Assembly (NCBI GenBank): GCA_007132495.1
Contig: SLOL01000110.1
Coordinates: 1 to 38,660 of the forward strand
Direction of reading: 5' to 3'
DNA from: Balneolales bacterium
Lineage (GTDB): Bacteria > Bacteroidota > Rhodothermia > Balneolales > Natronogracilivirgulaceae
DNA: 38,660 nucleotides
Shown here one piece after another: positions 7,008 through 15,451 of this stretch; within the stretch, counting starts at the first letter, position 1; every line of letters begins with the position of its first letter. The notes under the pieces are model-generated. The model had not been told where the DNA came from, did no database searches, and saw nothing but the letters and a program-made list of their open reading frames with translations. Made by a program: the position numbers and the translations under genes.

Positions 7008-8489
7008 ATGACATTAATAACTTTTGGTATTGCTCTGATTCTGCTCTGTGCTGTATTGGTAATAAGGACCTTACGGTATACCCGGCATCATGGAAAAAGA
7101 AACCGCACACTTCCCGCCGATGTTAACATTGATGAAGCGGCAAACCGCTTGAGCGAAGCTATTCGTTTTGAAACCATATCCACCCAGTCTCCTGAGGATT
7201 TTAATGAAAGCGAGTTTCTTAAAATGCACCGCTTTCTGGAGAAGGCCTTTCCCCGTATTCATGAATACCTGGATAAAGAGGTAATCAACAATTACAGCCT
7301 GCTGTATACCTGGAAGGGCTCCGATCCGGATCTGAAACCGGTCATGTTAACCTGCCATATCGATGTGGTTCCGGTAGAACCGGGGACAGAAGGGGAGTGG
7401 GAACACCCGCCTTTTCAGGGGGCTATTTCGGACGGATATATCTGGGGCAGAGGGACTATGGATGTCCAGGGCGGTGTGCTTGCCATTATGGAGGCCGTAG
7501 AAAACCTCATTGAATCGGGATATTCACCGGAAAGAACGATACTTCTCGGATTCGGACATGATGAGGAGATTGACGGGGACAAAGGCGCTTTTACAATTGC
7601 CAAAGTGCTCAATGAACGGGGGATTTTTCTGGAGTATCTGCTGGATGAAGGTACACCGATAGTGCACAATGTGCTGCCGGAGCTGCCCAATCCGGTGGCC
7701 CTTGTGGCCGTCGCAGAGAAGGGCTATTTAAGCCTTGAACTGTCGGTTAGTGCCGAAGGCGGACATTCATCGGTGCCCCAGGGCCTGACATCCATTGCCA
7801 TTCTCAGTGAAGCTATTCATAAACTGGAGAACAACCCTGTTCCGGGAAGGATTAATGGAATCGTAAAAAAGACCATGGAAGCCATTGGTCCGCAGATGCC
7901 TTTCCTGTACCGGATTGTCATGGCCAACCTCTGGCTTTTCCGGAAACTGGTTAAAAGAGAGTTGGCGCAGATGCCGGCTACTAAAGCTGCCATGAGCACC
8001 ACGATAGCCACCACCATTTTTGAATCGGGCATCAAGGAAAATGTTCTGCCTACTCAGGCGCGGGCTATTGTGAATTTTCGCATTCATCCGAATGACTCGA
8101 TTGAGAGTATCAAGGAGCATGTGGAGCAGACCATGGATGACCCCAGAATAAACATTCGTGAAATGCGTGGCTCTATTGAACCGTCACACGTTTCGGATGT
8201 CGGTGATTCCTCCTATCATACTTTACGAAATACCATCCAGGAGGTATTCCCCGAAGTGGTTGTTGCACCAACCCTTATGGTGGGTGCCACCGATGCCCGC
8301 CATTATGCCGGTTTGACAGACAATATTTATCGTTTTATTCCACTCAGAGCCCGGGAAAGTGACCTGGAAAGGGTGCATGGCACAAATGAACGCCTCTCCA
8401 AGAAAAACTATCTTGAAATGATTTTCTTCTATAAACGGTTAATACTTAACTCAACAACCGGATTTCTTAATGGCAACCATTCGGAATAA
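7008..8489 (+). CDS. M20-family metallopeptidase, PM20D1-like, membrane-anchored
   Basis: This is a 493-residue dinuclear zinc peptidase of the M20 family. Visible metal and catalytic residues are H117 and D119 (TCHIDV), D152 (GRGTMDVQGG), E186-E187 (GHDEEIDG), D213 and H457 (VHGTNERL). The long form, with an N-terminal hydrophobic span (3-20) and about 490 residues, resembles the PM20D1 group, which condenses or hydrolyses N-fatty-acyl amino acids, more than the shorter dipeptidases. The substrate is therefore an amide such as an N-acyl amino acid or a peptide; the choice is inference. The PIG-L gene starts 3 bp after its stop, so the two are co-transcribed. The span would anchor the enzyme in the inner membrane. 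Confidence 0.9.
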   Translation: MTLITFGIALILLCAVLVIRTLRYTRHHGKRNRTLPADVNIDEAANRLSEAIRFETISTQSPEDFNESEFLKMHRFLEKAFPRIHEYLDKEVINNYSLLYTWKGSDPDLKPVMLTCHIDVVPVEPGTEGEWEHPPFQGAISDGYIWGRGTMDVQGGVLAIMEAVENLIESGYSPERTILLGFGHDEEIDGDKGAFTIAKVLNERGIFLEYLLDEGTPIVHNVLPELPNPVALVAVAEKGYLSLELSVSAEGGHSSVPQGLTSIAILSEAIHKLENNPVPGRINGIVKKTMEAIGPQMPFLYRIVMANLWLFRKLVKRELAQMPATKAAMSTTIATTIFESGIKENVLPTQARAIVNFRIHPNDSIESIKEHVEQTMDDPRINIREMRGSIEPSHVSDVGDSSYHTLRNTIQEVFPEVVVAPTLMVGATDARHYAGLTDNIYRFIPLRARESDLERVHGTNERLSKKNYLEMIFFYKRLILNSTTGFLNGNHSE

Positions 8490-8492
8490 AGC

Positions 8493-9245
8493 ATGCGCGC
8501 TCTCTATATTTTCCCTCATCCTGATGACGAATCATTTGGACCGGCACCCGCTATCGCTTCTCAGCTGAGGGCCGGCCATGAGGTGCATCTGTTAACCTAT
8601 ACCCGGGGTGGCGCAACCAAAGTCAGGCATAAATACGGGTATTCCGTTGAAGAAATGGGAAAGGTCCGATATCACGAGATGCAGAACGTTTCCAGAACAC
8701 TTGGTCTGTCAAGTCTGGAAGTGCTCGATCTGCCGGATAGCGGTTTGAAACATATGGATCCGATTGACCTTGAGCAAGTCACGGAAAATCATATCCGGAA
8801 AATTCGTCCGGATGTTATCGTTACTTATGCTGTTCACGGAATAAGCGGTTTTCATGACCATCTGGTGTCACACGCTGTCGTGAAACGTGTTTTTTGCAAA
8901 CTTAGAAATGAAGAGCGCTCCGGATCACCCCGTCGCCTTGCATTTTTTACACTGGCACATTCTGAAGTAGATGACGGGAAGTTTCGGCTGCAAGTTTCCA
9001 CGGAAGAGGAGATCGACTGCGCCACCCGTGTGGATGATGAAGATATCCAAAAAGGACGTATAGCGCTGGACTGCTACAAAACCTATCAGGATGTCATAAA
9101 AGCGGCCAACGTATTGGAACGGACCGGAAGGACTGTTTACTTCGAGTTTTTTCAGGAAAACTATAACCCTCACGCCTTGTCCCTGTTTCAGGATATCTCC
9201 CCAAACCGGGGTGCGCCTGCTGATCACGGAACAACACAAGAGTAA
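8493..9245 (+). CDS. PIG-L/LmbE family zinc-dependent deacetylase
   Basis: This is a 250-residue protein with the family signature at the N-terminus: PHPDDE (residues 8-13), giving His9, Asp11 and Asp12 as zinc and catalytic ligands. The second signature, HDH (121-123), completes the site. The family removes acetyl groups from N-acetylglucosamine-type or bacillithiol/mycothiol precursors; the substrate here is not readable. It has no signal peptide, so it is cytoplasmic. It begins 3 bp after the M20 peptidase stop. Its 3' end overlaps the longest reading frame of the next gene, but that gene probably starts at 9253. The pairing suggests two successive amide hydrolases in one pathway (inference). 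Confidence 0.92.
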   Translation: MRALYIFPHPDDESFGPAPAIASQLRAGHEVHLLTYTRGGATKVRHKYGYSVEEMGKVRYHEMQNVSRTLGLSSLEVLDLPDSGLKHMDPIDLEQVTENHIRKIRPDVIVTYAVHGISGFHDHLVSHAVVKRVFCKLRNEERSGSPRRLAFFTLAHSEVDDGKFRLQVSTEEEIDCATRVDDEDIQKGRIALDCYKTYQDVIKAANVLERTGRTVYFEFFQENYNPHALSLFQDISPNRGAPADHGTTQE

Positions 9246-9252
9246 CCTGCCG

Positions 9253-10035
9253 ATGCTGTTTTTCAACGCCTCAAAATCCTCAATACCGGCCATTTTGGTG
9301 CTTCTGTTAGGTTCAATTCCGTACGCTTCAGCACAGGTCGTCAATGTGGAACGTCACAGAGTGGAAGTTGACACCGTGAATGTCTGGACCGGTGGACTCG
9401 GGTTCGGACTGAATGTATCTCAAAACAAAACAAAAGTTACACGGTTCAACACCACGGCTGACCTGACATATGTTGCCAGAAAACATGATTTTCTTCTGAT
9501 CGGTCGGAACAATTTCCTCAGAGTGGAGGGGGATAATGTCCTGAATGATGGCCATGTTCATTTCAGAAGCGTTCTTTTTCGTGACAATACCTATGCCCCC
9601 GAGCTGTTTTTACAAGGGCAGTACAATCTGGACTGGGGTCTGCAGCGCAGAGCTTTGATCGGGGCAAACATCCGAGTCCGGCTGCATCAGTCCGAGCATT
9701 TTTCTGCATTTGTGAGTACCGGACTGATGTATGAAAACGAAATCTGGGAAGATGAAGAGCTGGAAGAGGTTTTCAGCCATATCAAATCGACGACCAGCAT
9801 GAATGTACGGGGGCGTATTACCGAGGGGGTGGATGTTGCCGCCATAAGCTACTATCAGGCCCGGCCAGATCGTTTTTTTCAACCCCGGTTCACCTCCGAT
9901 TGGCAGATTCGGTTTCGACTATCCCATAATCTGCGGTTTAATCTGCAGTTTGTGAGTACCTATGATGCCGATCCCCCGTTAAATTCCAATCAGTTTATCT
10001 ACAGTATTAACAATTTACTGGAAATCCGGTTTTGA
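9253..10035 (+). CDS. DUF481-like outer-membrane beta-barrel protein
   Basis: This is a 260-residue protein from ATG 9253, chosen because it gives a signal peptide (h-region IPAILVLLLGSI, cleavage after YASA). An earlier ATG at 9211 would overlap the PIG-L gene. The mature protein alternates polar and hydrophobic residues in short strands and ends in phenylalanine (EIRF), as outer-membrane barrels do. The overall pattern, with repeated 'VSTG/VSTY' strands, fits the DUF481/YdiY group, whose function is unknown. It lies 7 bp after PIG-L and is likely the last gene of that operon. Confidence 0.75.
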   Translation: MLFFNASKSSIPAILVLLLGSIPYASAQVVNVERHRVEVDTVNVWTGGLGFGLNVSQNKTKVTRFNTTADLTYVARKHDFLLIGRNNFLRVEGDNVLNDGHVHFRSVLFRDNTYAPELFLQGQYNLDWGLQRRALIGANIRVRLHQSEHFSAFVSTGLMYENEIWEDEELEEVFSHIKSTTSMNVRGRITEGVDVAAISYYQARPDRFFQPRFTSDWQIRFRLSHNLRFNLQFVSTYDADPPLNSNQFIYSINNLLEIRF

Positions 10036-10100
10036 CGATTTTTAAAACCTTGCAGAAGCACAATCATTTTCAGGACCAAACGTTTACCCGCAAGAATTTG

Positions 10101-10130
10101 TTTACACACTAAAATGCATATCTATATATT
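10101..10130 (+). promoter_or_regulatory. Possible promoter (TTTACA-N18-TATATT)
   Basis: TTTACA (10101-10106) and TATATT (10125-10130) lie in an AT-rich stretch just upstream of the thioredoxin lipoprotein gene. The start point would be about 10 nt before ATG 10147, so the leader would be very short. Tentative. Confidence 0.35.
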
Positions 10131-10146
10131 TATATCATAGCTTGAA

Positions 10147-10677
10147 ATGAAAACACCGATTCTTTTAACTTTACTCCTGACCGTTCTGCTTGTTTCATGT
10201 GATTCGCAAGGTGATGCCGCCCCAAATCAAAGCGATAGTGCAAATCAAGTCAGTGGTGTGGATTATGACTTTTGGGTTTCTATTGAGGATGCTCAGGAAA
10301 TGGCGTATGATGAGGGGAAACACATCGTGCTGGATATTTATGCCGAGTGGTGCGGCTTCTGTCGCCGGATGAATGAGGAGACGTATGGCGATGAACGTGT
10401 CCAGGAGGCGTTGAACAGCTACTATTATCCGGTGCGCATTGACGCAGAGTCCAACAGTGAAATCACTTTTCTCGGGGAGACCTATACGAAGAGCGAACTT
10501 GCGATGCAGTTTGGTGTCGGTTCTTACCCTACTACGGTCTTTCTCTCGCCAACAGGTGAACCCATTGCCGTCCAACCCGGATTTATTGATCCCCGGGAAT
10601 TTCATCGCATGCTTACCTATGTAGGAACCGAAAGGTACGAGACCGAAAGTTATCAGGAATTTTCAGCAGCCAACTAA
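10147..10677 (+). CDS. Thioredoxin-fold lipoprotein
   Basis: This is a 176-residue protein with a lipoprotein signal (LLVSC, Cys18), a Ser/Asn-rich linker, and a thioredoxin domain from about residue 40. The redox motif is WCGFC (Cys69, Cys72) and the cis-proline is Pro128 in SYPTT. The EEGK/DEGKHIVLDIYAEW pattern matches periplasmic thioredoxins of the DUF255/SoxW-like type, which reduce or receive electrons for disulfides in the envelope. It is immediately followed (28 bp) by a DsbD-type gene, its probable electron donor. The pair forms a likely operon for cytochrome-c maturation or disulfide repair; the precise substrate is not shown. Confidence 0.9.
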   Translation: MKTPILLTLLLTVLLVSCDSQGDAAPNQSDSANQVSGVDYDFWVSIEDAQEMAYDEGKHIVLDIYAEWCGFCRRMNEETYGDERVQEALNSYYYPVRIDAESNSEITFLGETYTKSELAMQFGVGSYPTTVFLSPTGEPIAVQPGFIDPREFHRMLTYVGTERYETESYQEFSAAN

Positions 10678-10705
10678 AACCGTTATTCCGTCCATTCATA
10701 CTGCC

Positions 10706-12520
10706 ATGCACTACAAACATCGTGTATTTCTGTTTCCTGTTGTCCTGTTATTCGCATACGGGCTTTTTGCTCCGGAGACCACTGCACAGCTTCGCGGAAG
10801 TTCGGAACAGGTGGATGTAGAAACCTATCTTTCGGTTGACCAGGTTCAGGCCGGCGAGTCGTTTAAAGCCGCAGTTATTCTGGATATTGCCGATAACTGG
10901 CATGTAAACGCTCACAGACCCACGCTCGAATACCTGATCGGGACCGAAGTCAATATGGAATCCAAAGACGGATTTATTATTGCAGATATCCGTTATCCCG
11001 AGCCTGACTCTTATGAATTCGCATTTGCAGGGGGAGAGGATCTGCTGGTCTACAGCGGGCGTGCTCCGGTATATCTTGAATATCGCGCTTCTTCTAATCT
11101 CAGTCCCGGTATTTATGAATTGTCCGGTACGGCGCGGGTACAGGCTTGTGATGATCAAAACTGTCTGGCACCGTCCAACCTTCCGGTCCGTTTGGAAGTT
11201 GAAGTGGCCGAAGAGGGTGCAGAGATCCGGTCCATTAATGAAGACATTTTTGAAGATTATGATACCGCTGTTACCGCTTCCGATATTCCCGTGCAGCCGA
11301 CATCGATCAATGAAGTGGAAGCGATGTTTCAGGAGAGAGGACTGGTATTGGCATTTCTTGCACTTTTTCTGATCGGTCTGGCGCTCAATTTAACACCGTG
11401 CGTCTATCCCATGATGTCGGTAACAGTTTCGATTTTCGGTGCCCAAAATGATCCCAATATCTTCAGGGTGTTTTCCAAAGCCCTGGTTTATGTGCTCGGT
11501 ATTGCCACGATGTACAGTGTTTTGGGCGTTCTGGCTTCGTTCAGTGGCGAGCTGTTCGGTTCCTGGTTGCAGCACCCGTGGGTTCTTGGAGCGATCGGCC
11601 TGCTTCTTTTCGGTTTGGCTCTCAGTATGTTCGGATTGTATGAAATCCAGGTGCCCTACTGGCTGGCATCACGGATAGGAACCAGCCAATCAACCGGATT
11701 TGCCGGCACCTACCTGTCCGGCCTTGTCGTCGGGGTTTTTGCAGCCCCCTGCATCGGACCGCCCATCATTGCTTTGTTGGCCTTTATCGGAGCTCAGGGA
11801 GATCCGGTTTTCGGCTTCTGGTCATTTTTCGTCTTATCCATGGGACTCGGACTGCCATACCTTATTCTGGGAACCTTTTCGGGGCTGCTTCCCAAAATGC
11901 CCAAATCGGGAATGTGGATGGTCTGGGTGAAAAAGGTATTTGGCGTCGTGCTCATTGCCCTTGCCCTCTTTTACCTGGCTATACCCTTTGTTTCAGTGAG
12001 TGACGCCTACTGGGTGATTCCATTGAGTCTGATTATTGGCGGCGTTTATCTCGGTTTTCTGGAATCATCCGGCCGGGGTACCCCGGTGTTTTCGAAAATC
12101 AAGATGGCTTTTGGAGTTATTGCCATTGTGGCAGGTATCTTTTTTGTAATGAATCTGCAGAAAGAGGGGATGCAGTGGGAGGAGTACAGTGAAGCCCGCC
12201 TGACGGATGCGCAGGCCAATGAACAGCCTGTTGTCCTTGATTTTTATGCCGATTGGTGTATTCCCTGTCTGGAGCTTGAGCGTATTACATTTACCGATTC
12301 CCGGGTAATTACCGCTACCGACAACATGATGCGGCTTAAGGTTGACCTTACCCAGTTTGACTCACCCGAATCCGAAGAGCTCCGGCGTGAGTATAATGTT
12401 GCCGGTGTGCCAACCATTGTTTTTCTGGATGAGAACGGCAATGAAGTTAGTGATGCGCGCGTCGTTGGGTTCGTAGGTCCCGACGAATTCATGAGCCGCA
12501 TCGACAAGGTGAATAATTGA
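10706..12520 (+). CDS. dsbD: Thiol:disulfide interchange protein DsbD
   Basis: This is a 604-residue protein with all three DsbD parts. A signal peptide is followed by an immunoglobulin-like alpha domain with Cys148 and Cys153 (VQACDDQNC). A polytopic membrane domain (about 213-480) has the paired cysteines Cys232 (LTPCVYP) and Cys349 (AAPCIGPP). A C-terminal periplasmic thioredoxin domain carries WCIPC (Cys518, Cys521). It moves electrons from cytoplasmic thioredoxin across the inner membrane to periplasmic partners. The upstream thioredoxin lipoprotein is a natural acceptor. The length is near the usual 560-600. Confidence 0.95.
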   Translation: MHYKHRVFLFPVVLLFAYGLFAPETTAQLRGSSEQVDVETYLSVDQVQAGESFKAAVILDIADNWHVNAHRPTLEYLIGTEVNMESKDGFIIADIRYPEPDSYEFAFAGGEDLLVYSGRAPVYLEYRASSNLSPGIYELSGTARVQACDDQNCLAPSNLPVRLEVEVAEEGAEIRSINEDIFEDYDTAVTASDIPVQPTSINEVEAMFQERGLVLAFLALFLIGLALNLTPCVYPMMSVTVSIFGAQNDPNIFRVFSKALVYVLGIATMYSVLGVLASFSGELFGSWLQHPWVLGAIGLLLFGLALSMFGLYEIQVPYWLASRIGTSQSTGFAGTYLSGLVVGVFAAPCIGPPIIALLAFIGAQGDPVFGFWSFFVLSMGLGLPYLILGTFSGLLPKMPKSGMWMVWVKKVFGVVLIALALFYLAIPFVSVSDAYWVIPLSLIIGGVYLGFLESSGRGTPVFSKIKMAFGVIAIVAGIFFVMNLQKEGMQWEEYSEARLTDAQANEQPVVLDFYADWCIPCLELERITFTDSRVITATDNMMRLKVDLTQFDSPESEELRREYNVAGVPTIVFLDENGNEVSDARVVGFVGPDEFMSRIDKVNN

Positions 12521-12559
12521 GTGGCTTATTCAAACCGTTGAAACGACAGAACCGGTGGT

Positions 12560-13312
12560 TTAATCCCGGGAAAAGAGGCGCCATGGTTTCTTGTCGGGCA
12601 AATCCAGATTAAAGTGCATGGGCTCACTGCGCGTGGGATGCTGAAACCCGAGCTCCTGGCAAATTAATGCGATACCGTCATCTGCTTCCGTGCGTGCACC
12701 ATACTTTCGGTCCCCGGCAATGGGTGCTCCCGATGCGGCCAGCTGTGCTCTTATTTGGTGAAACCGCCCGGTTAGCAACGTAATTGCAACTAATGAAAGG
12801 TTGTTTCGACTTTGAAGATGAGCTGTTTCAAGTACAGCTTTCCGGCTGTCCGGATGTTCTTGATCGGAAACCAAAGCGACTTTTCGTTTTTCGTCTTTAC
12901 GAAGATAGTGAATGAGTTTGCCGGTGGTTACGGTTGGGGATTCCACAACAGCCAGATATCTCTTATGAATATGCCGACCCCGAATCTGTTCCGACAGACG
13001 CGACGCAGCCTTGGATGTTCTGGCCAGGACCATGAGTCCGCCAACGGGCCGGTCCAGACGATGCACCAGAGCAAGAAAAACATTTCCCGGTTTTTGATAT
13101 TTTTCTTTCAGATACGTTTTTAATATCGATTGGAGATCCGCATGCCCGGACTGATCGCCCTGGGAAAGCATGCCGGCCGGTTTATTCACAACCAGCAGAT
13201 GGTTGTCTTCATAAATAATTTCGATATTGTGATAACGGGTTAAAATAAGGGTTCTCCGAAAGTTTACGGGTCGATATATTTCAAAATCGCAGTCAAGATA
13301 AACCAAATTCAC
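12560..13312 (-). CDS. RluA-family RNA pseudouridine synthase
   Basis: This is about 250 residues from GTG 13312; TTG 13306 is possible and no in-frame ATG exists before the conserved core. The frame is open far upstream to 13900, but that part runs antisense to uvrC and reads as low-complexity nonsense, so it is not coding. The catalytic motif is HRLDRPVGG with Asp87. GRFHQIRAQLA and GDRKYGA are further family signatures. There is no S4 RNA-binding domain in front, as in the shorter RluC/TruC-like branch. It isomerises uridine in rRNA or tRNA; the target site cannot be told. It is divergent from uvrC, with about 36 bp between starts. Confidence 0.88.
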   Translation of the reverse strand: MNLVYLDCDFEIYRPVNFRRTLILTRYHNIEIIYEDNHLLVVNKPAGMLSQGDQSGHADLQSILKTYLKEKYQKPGNVFLALVHRLDRPVGGLMVLARTSKAASRLSEQIRGRHIHKRYLAVVESPTVTTGKLIHYLRKDEKRKVALVSDQEHPDSRKAVLETAHLQSRNNLSLVAITLLTGRFHQIRAQLAASGAPIAGDRKYGARTEADDGIALICQELGFQHPTRSEPMHFNLDLPDKKPWRLFSRD

Positions 13313-13348
13313 CCGGGATCGAACACCATCGTGAAAATCCCAATAGTT

Positions 13349-15187
13349 ATGACAGACAGCATTAAACAAAAGCTGGCAAGCCTGACATCCCATCCCGGTG
13401 TCTATCTCTTTAAGGATACAAAAAATGAAGTGATCTATGTCGGGAAAGCGAAACGCCTGAATCAGCGTGTTCGGTCCTATTTTCAGACCAGTGCCGATCA
13501 TACAGGGAAAGTCAGGGCCCTGGTTCGGAAAATTTCTGATCTGGAGGTGGTCATCACAGACTCCGAAGCCGAAGCACTTATCCTGGAAAACAATTTCATC
13601 AAGAAGTATCAGCCCCGATACAATATATTGTACCGGGACGACAAGAGCTATCCCTACATATGTGTTACCAACGAGGAGCGGCCCCGTGTTTTTCCAACCC
13701 GAACGATCATCCGCAACGGCAGCCGCTATTTTGGTCCGTATGACCATGTCGGCAAAATGAAGCAGATGCTGGAGACCATACGAAAAGCTTTCGGATTTTG
13801 TACCTGTGCCTGCTCCTCGCGGTCCATTGACCAGAGCAGAGGTCTGCCCAAATGGGGAAAATGTTTTGAAGATTATTTTGAAAAGTGTTCTGTCGATCAA
13901 CCGCCGGAGGAGTACCGGAACAAGATGGAACAGGTTGTGCGCCTGCTTAACGGCAAAACACAGGGACTGATCCGTGAGCTCAGAAAGGAGATGGAGGCGT
14001 ATTCAGAGGTGATGGAATTCGAAAAAGCCGCGGTGGTCCGGGACGGCATCCTGGCGCTGGAGAAATACAGTGAAAAGATGAAAATGGTATCCGGTGACGC
14101 CCGGGACCGTGATGTATTTGCATTGGAGGCGGACTATGATGAAAATGTTGCGTGCGGTGTACTCTTTCAGGTACGGGAAGGCAAACTGGTGGGCAAATAC
14201 CACCGCTATCTCAGGAATATCGATGGACGCGACCCGGAGCTGTTGATGCAGTCATTCATGGAGGATTACTATACGAGTAATCTTTCCACGGAACTGCCCG
14301 ATGAGATATGCTGCAGTAGTGCATTGGCCGACGATGAACCGTTGTTTGAGTATATATGGGGAGAAAAGGGTAAAAAAGTCTCCATTATTGTACCCCAAAA
14401 AGGAGAAAAGGTGCAGTTGGTCAATATGGCGGCATCCAACGCACGCCTTTTGCTGAAGGAGTGGATTCTTGAAAAGGTGAAGGCGGATCAGGGGAGAATT
14501 CCCCATTCGGTACAGGCGCTGGAGAAAGATTTGCTGCTTGCCAGGACCCCAAGAAGGATCGAATGTTTCGATATCTCGAATTTTCAGGGAGCCCATACCG
14601 TGGCCTCCATGGTCTGTTTTGTAGATGGACAGCCGAGGAAAAGCGAATTCAAACGATACCACATTAAGTCGGTCAGCGGTCCGGATGACTTCGCCTCCAT
14701 GCGTGAAGTGATTCAAAGAAGATATCAGCGACTCCGGAAAGATGGAGGTCAGCTTCCGGATCTGATTGTGGTTGACGGAGGAAAGGGACAGCTTTCCAGC
14801 GCGGTTGCAACCCTGGAGAAGCTGGGCATGCTTGATGATGTCCGGTTGATCGGACTGGCAAAACGGCTGGAAGAGGTATTTATGCCCGGATCGCCTGATC
14901 CTGTCATGATACCGAAGTCATCATCGAGCCTGAAGCTTCTGCAGAGGGTTCGCGATGAGGCACACCGTTTTGCCATCACGTTCCACAGGGATGTTCGCAG
15001 TAAAAAAACATTTCGCTCCGAGCTCCTTGAAATTCCCGGTATTGGTGTGAAAACCGCCGAAAAATTGATACGTCATTATGGATCGGTGCAGGAGATTGTC
15101 TCCCGGGATAAAGTGAGTCTGGGTAAAATCACGGGCCACAAGGTAGCGGAGGCCATTCATACCTATTTTCACGGAATACCTGAATGA
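13349..15187 (+). CDS. uvrC: Excinuclease ABC subunit C
   Basis: This is a 612-residue protein from ATG 13349 (a GTG at 13331 would add six residues). The order is: GIY-YIG nuclease (HPGVYLFKD...VIYVGKA...VRSYF, about 10-90), UVR motif binding UvrB (about 207-238), RNase H-like endonuclease with Asp408 (ECFDISNFQG) and Asp476 (VVDGGKGQL), and C-terminal helix-hairpin-helix (EIPGIGVKTAEKLI). It makes both incisions in nucleotide-excision repair with UvrA/UvrB. The cysteine cluster after the GIY-YIG domain is unusual: Cys151, 153, 155, 172 and 180 are present, but the last cysteine of the common CxxxC end is absent (CSVD). Confidence 0.97.
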   Translation: MTDSIKQKLASLTSHPGVYLFKDTKNEVIYVGKAKRLNQRVRSYFQTSADHTGKVRALVRKISDLEVVITDSEAEALILENNFIKKYQPRYNILYRDDKSYPYICVTNEERPRVFPTRTIIRNGSRYFGPYDHVGKMKQMLETIRKAFGFCTCACSSRSIDQSRGLPKWGKCFEDYFEKCSVDQPPEEYRNKMEQVVRLLNGKTQGLIRELRKEMEAYSEVMEFEKAAVVRDGILALEKYSEKMKMVSGDARDRDVFALEADYDENVACGVLFQVREGKLVGKYHRYLRNIDGRDPELLMQSFMEDYYTSNLSTELPDEICCSSALADDEPLFEYIWGEKGKKVSIIVPQKGEKVQLVNMAASNARLLLKEWILEKVKADQGRIPHSVQALEKDLLLARTPRRIECFDISNFQGAHTVASMVCFVDGQPRKSEFKRYHIKSVSGPDDFASMREVIQRRYQRLRKDGGQLPDLIVVDGGKGQLSSAVATLEKLGMLDDVRLIGLAKRLEEVFMPGSPDPVMIPKSSSSLKLLQRVRDEAHRFAITFHRDVRSKKTFRSELLEIPGIGVKTAEKLIRHYGSVQEIVSRDKVSLGKITGHKVAEAIHTYFHGIPE

Positions 15188-15319
15188 CCGTCTGACAAGA
15201 TTAAAATTAATCGGTCGTGTTAATAGGTATCATACGCCACTCATTTGTAACAGCCATAACGGTGTAGCAGATATCGAAAACATCTGTTGCGAAATGATTT
15301 ATTTAGCTTTATTGTTCAT

Positions 15320-15325
15320 TATAAT
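15320..15325 (+). promoter_or_regulatory. Perfect TATAAT (-10-like) upstream of the leader/sigma unit
   Basis: A TATAAT hexamer at 15320-15325 lies about 80 nt before the leader ORF. I see no good -35 hexamer at 16-18 nt, so it may be a weak, extended or activator-dependent promoter, or chance in an AT-rich stretch. Confidence 0.3.
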
Positions 15326-15381
15326 ACATGCGACAACCATTACAAATCAAATAATACGGCTTATAGATCATTGTTACCGAA

Positions 15382-15395
15382 CTCCCGCAAGGGAG
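15382..15395 (+). promoter_or_regulatory. GCAA-tetraloop hairpin sequestering a Shine-Dalgarno
   Basis: CTCCC (15382-15386), loop GCAA, GGGAG (15391-15395) form a perfect five-pair stem closed by a GNRA tetraloop. The 3' arm is itself the Shine-Dalgarno (AAGGGAG) for the leader ORF at 15404, 8 nt away. Folding would hide that ribosome-binding site. Confidence 0.6.
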
Positions 15396-15403
15396 ATATT
15401 ACC

Positions 15404-15451
15404 ATGACAAACAATATCACACAAATACTCAGCGTTAAAAGGCCTATATGA
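15404..15451 (+). CDS. 15-codon leader ORF coupled to the ECF sigma gene
   Basis: ATG 15404 follows AAGGGAG (15389-15395) with 8 nt spacing. The peptide reads MTNNITQILSVKRPI and ends at TGA 15449-15451, which overlaps the sigma start codon as ATGA (15448-15451). No separate Shine-Dalgarno exists for the sigma gene, so ribosomes finishing the leader probably re-initiate on it. The peptide has no amino-acid run suggesting attenuation. This arrangement is direct from the sequence; the coupling is inference. Confidence 0.55.
   Translation: MTNNITQILSVKRPI

Noticed and set aside
12521-12561. Bidirectional terminator between dsbD and the pseudouridine synthase gene
   Set aside because: Only weak 4-5 bp complementarity (AAACC/GGTTT) with a long loop and no T tract.
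13313-13900. 196-residue N-terminal extension of the pseudouridine synthase frame
   Set aside because: It runs antisense to the uvrC start and GIY-YIG region, has no family similarity, and the conserved synthase core begins near 13312.
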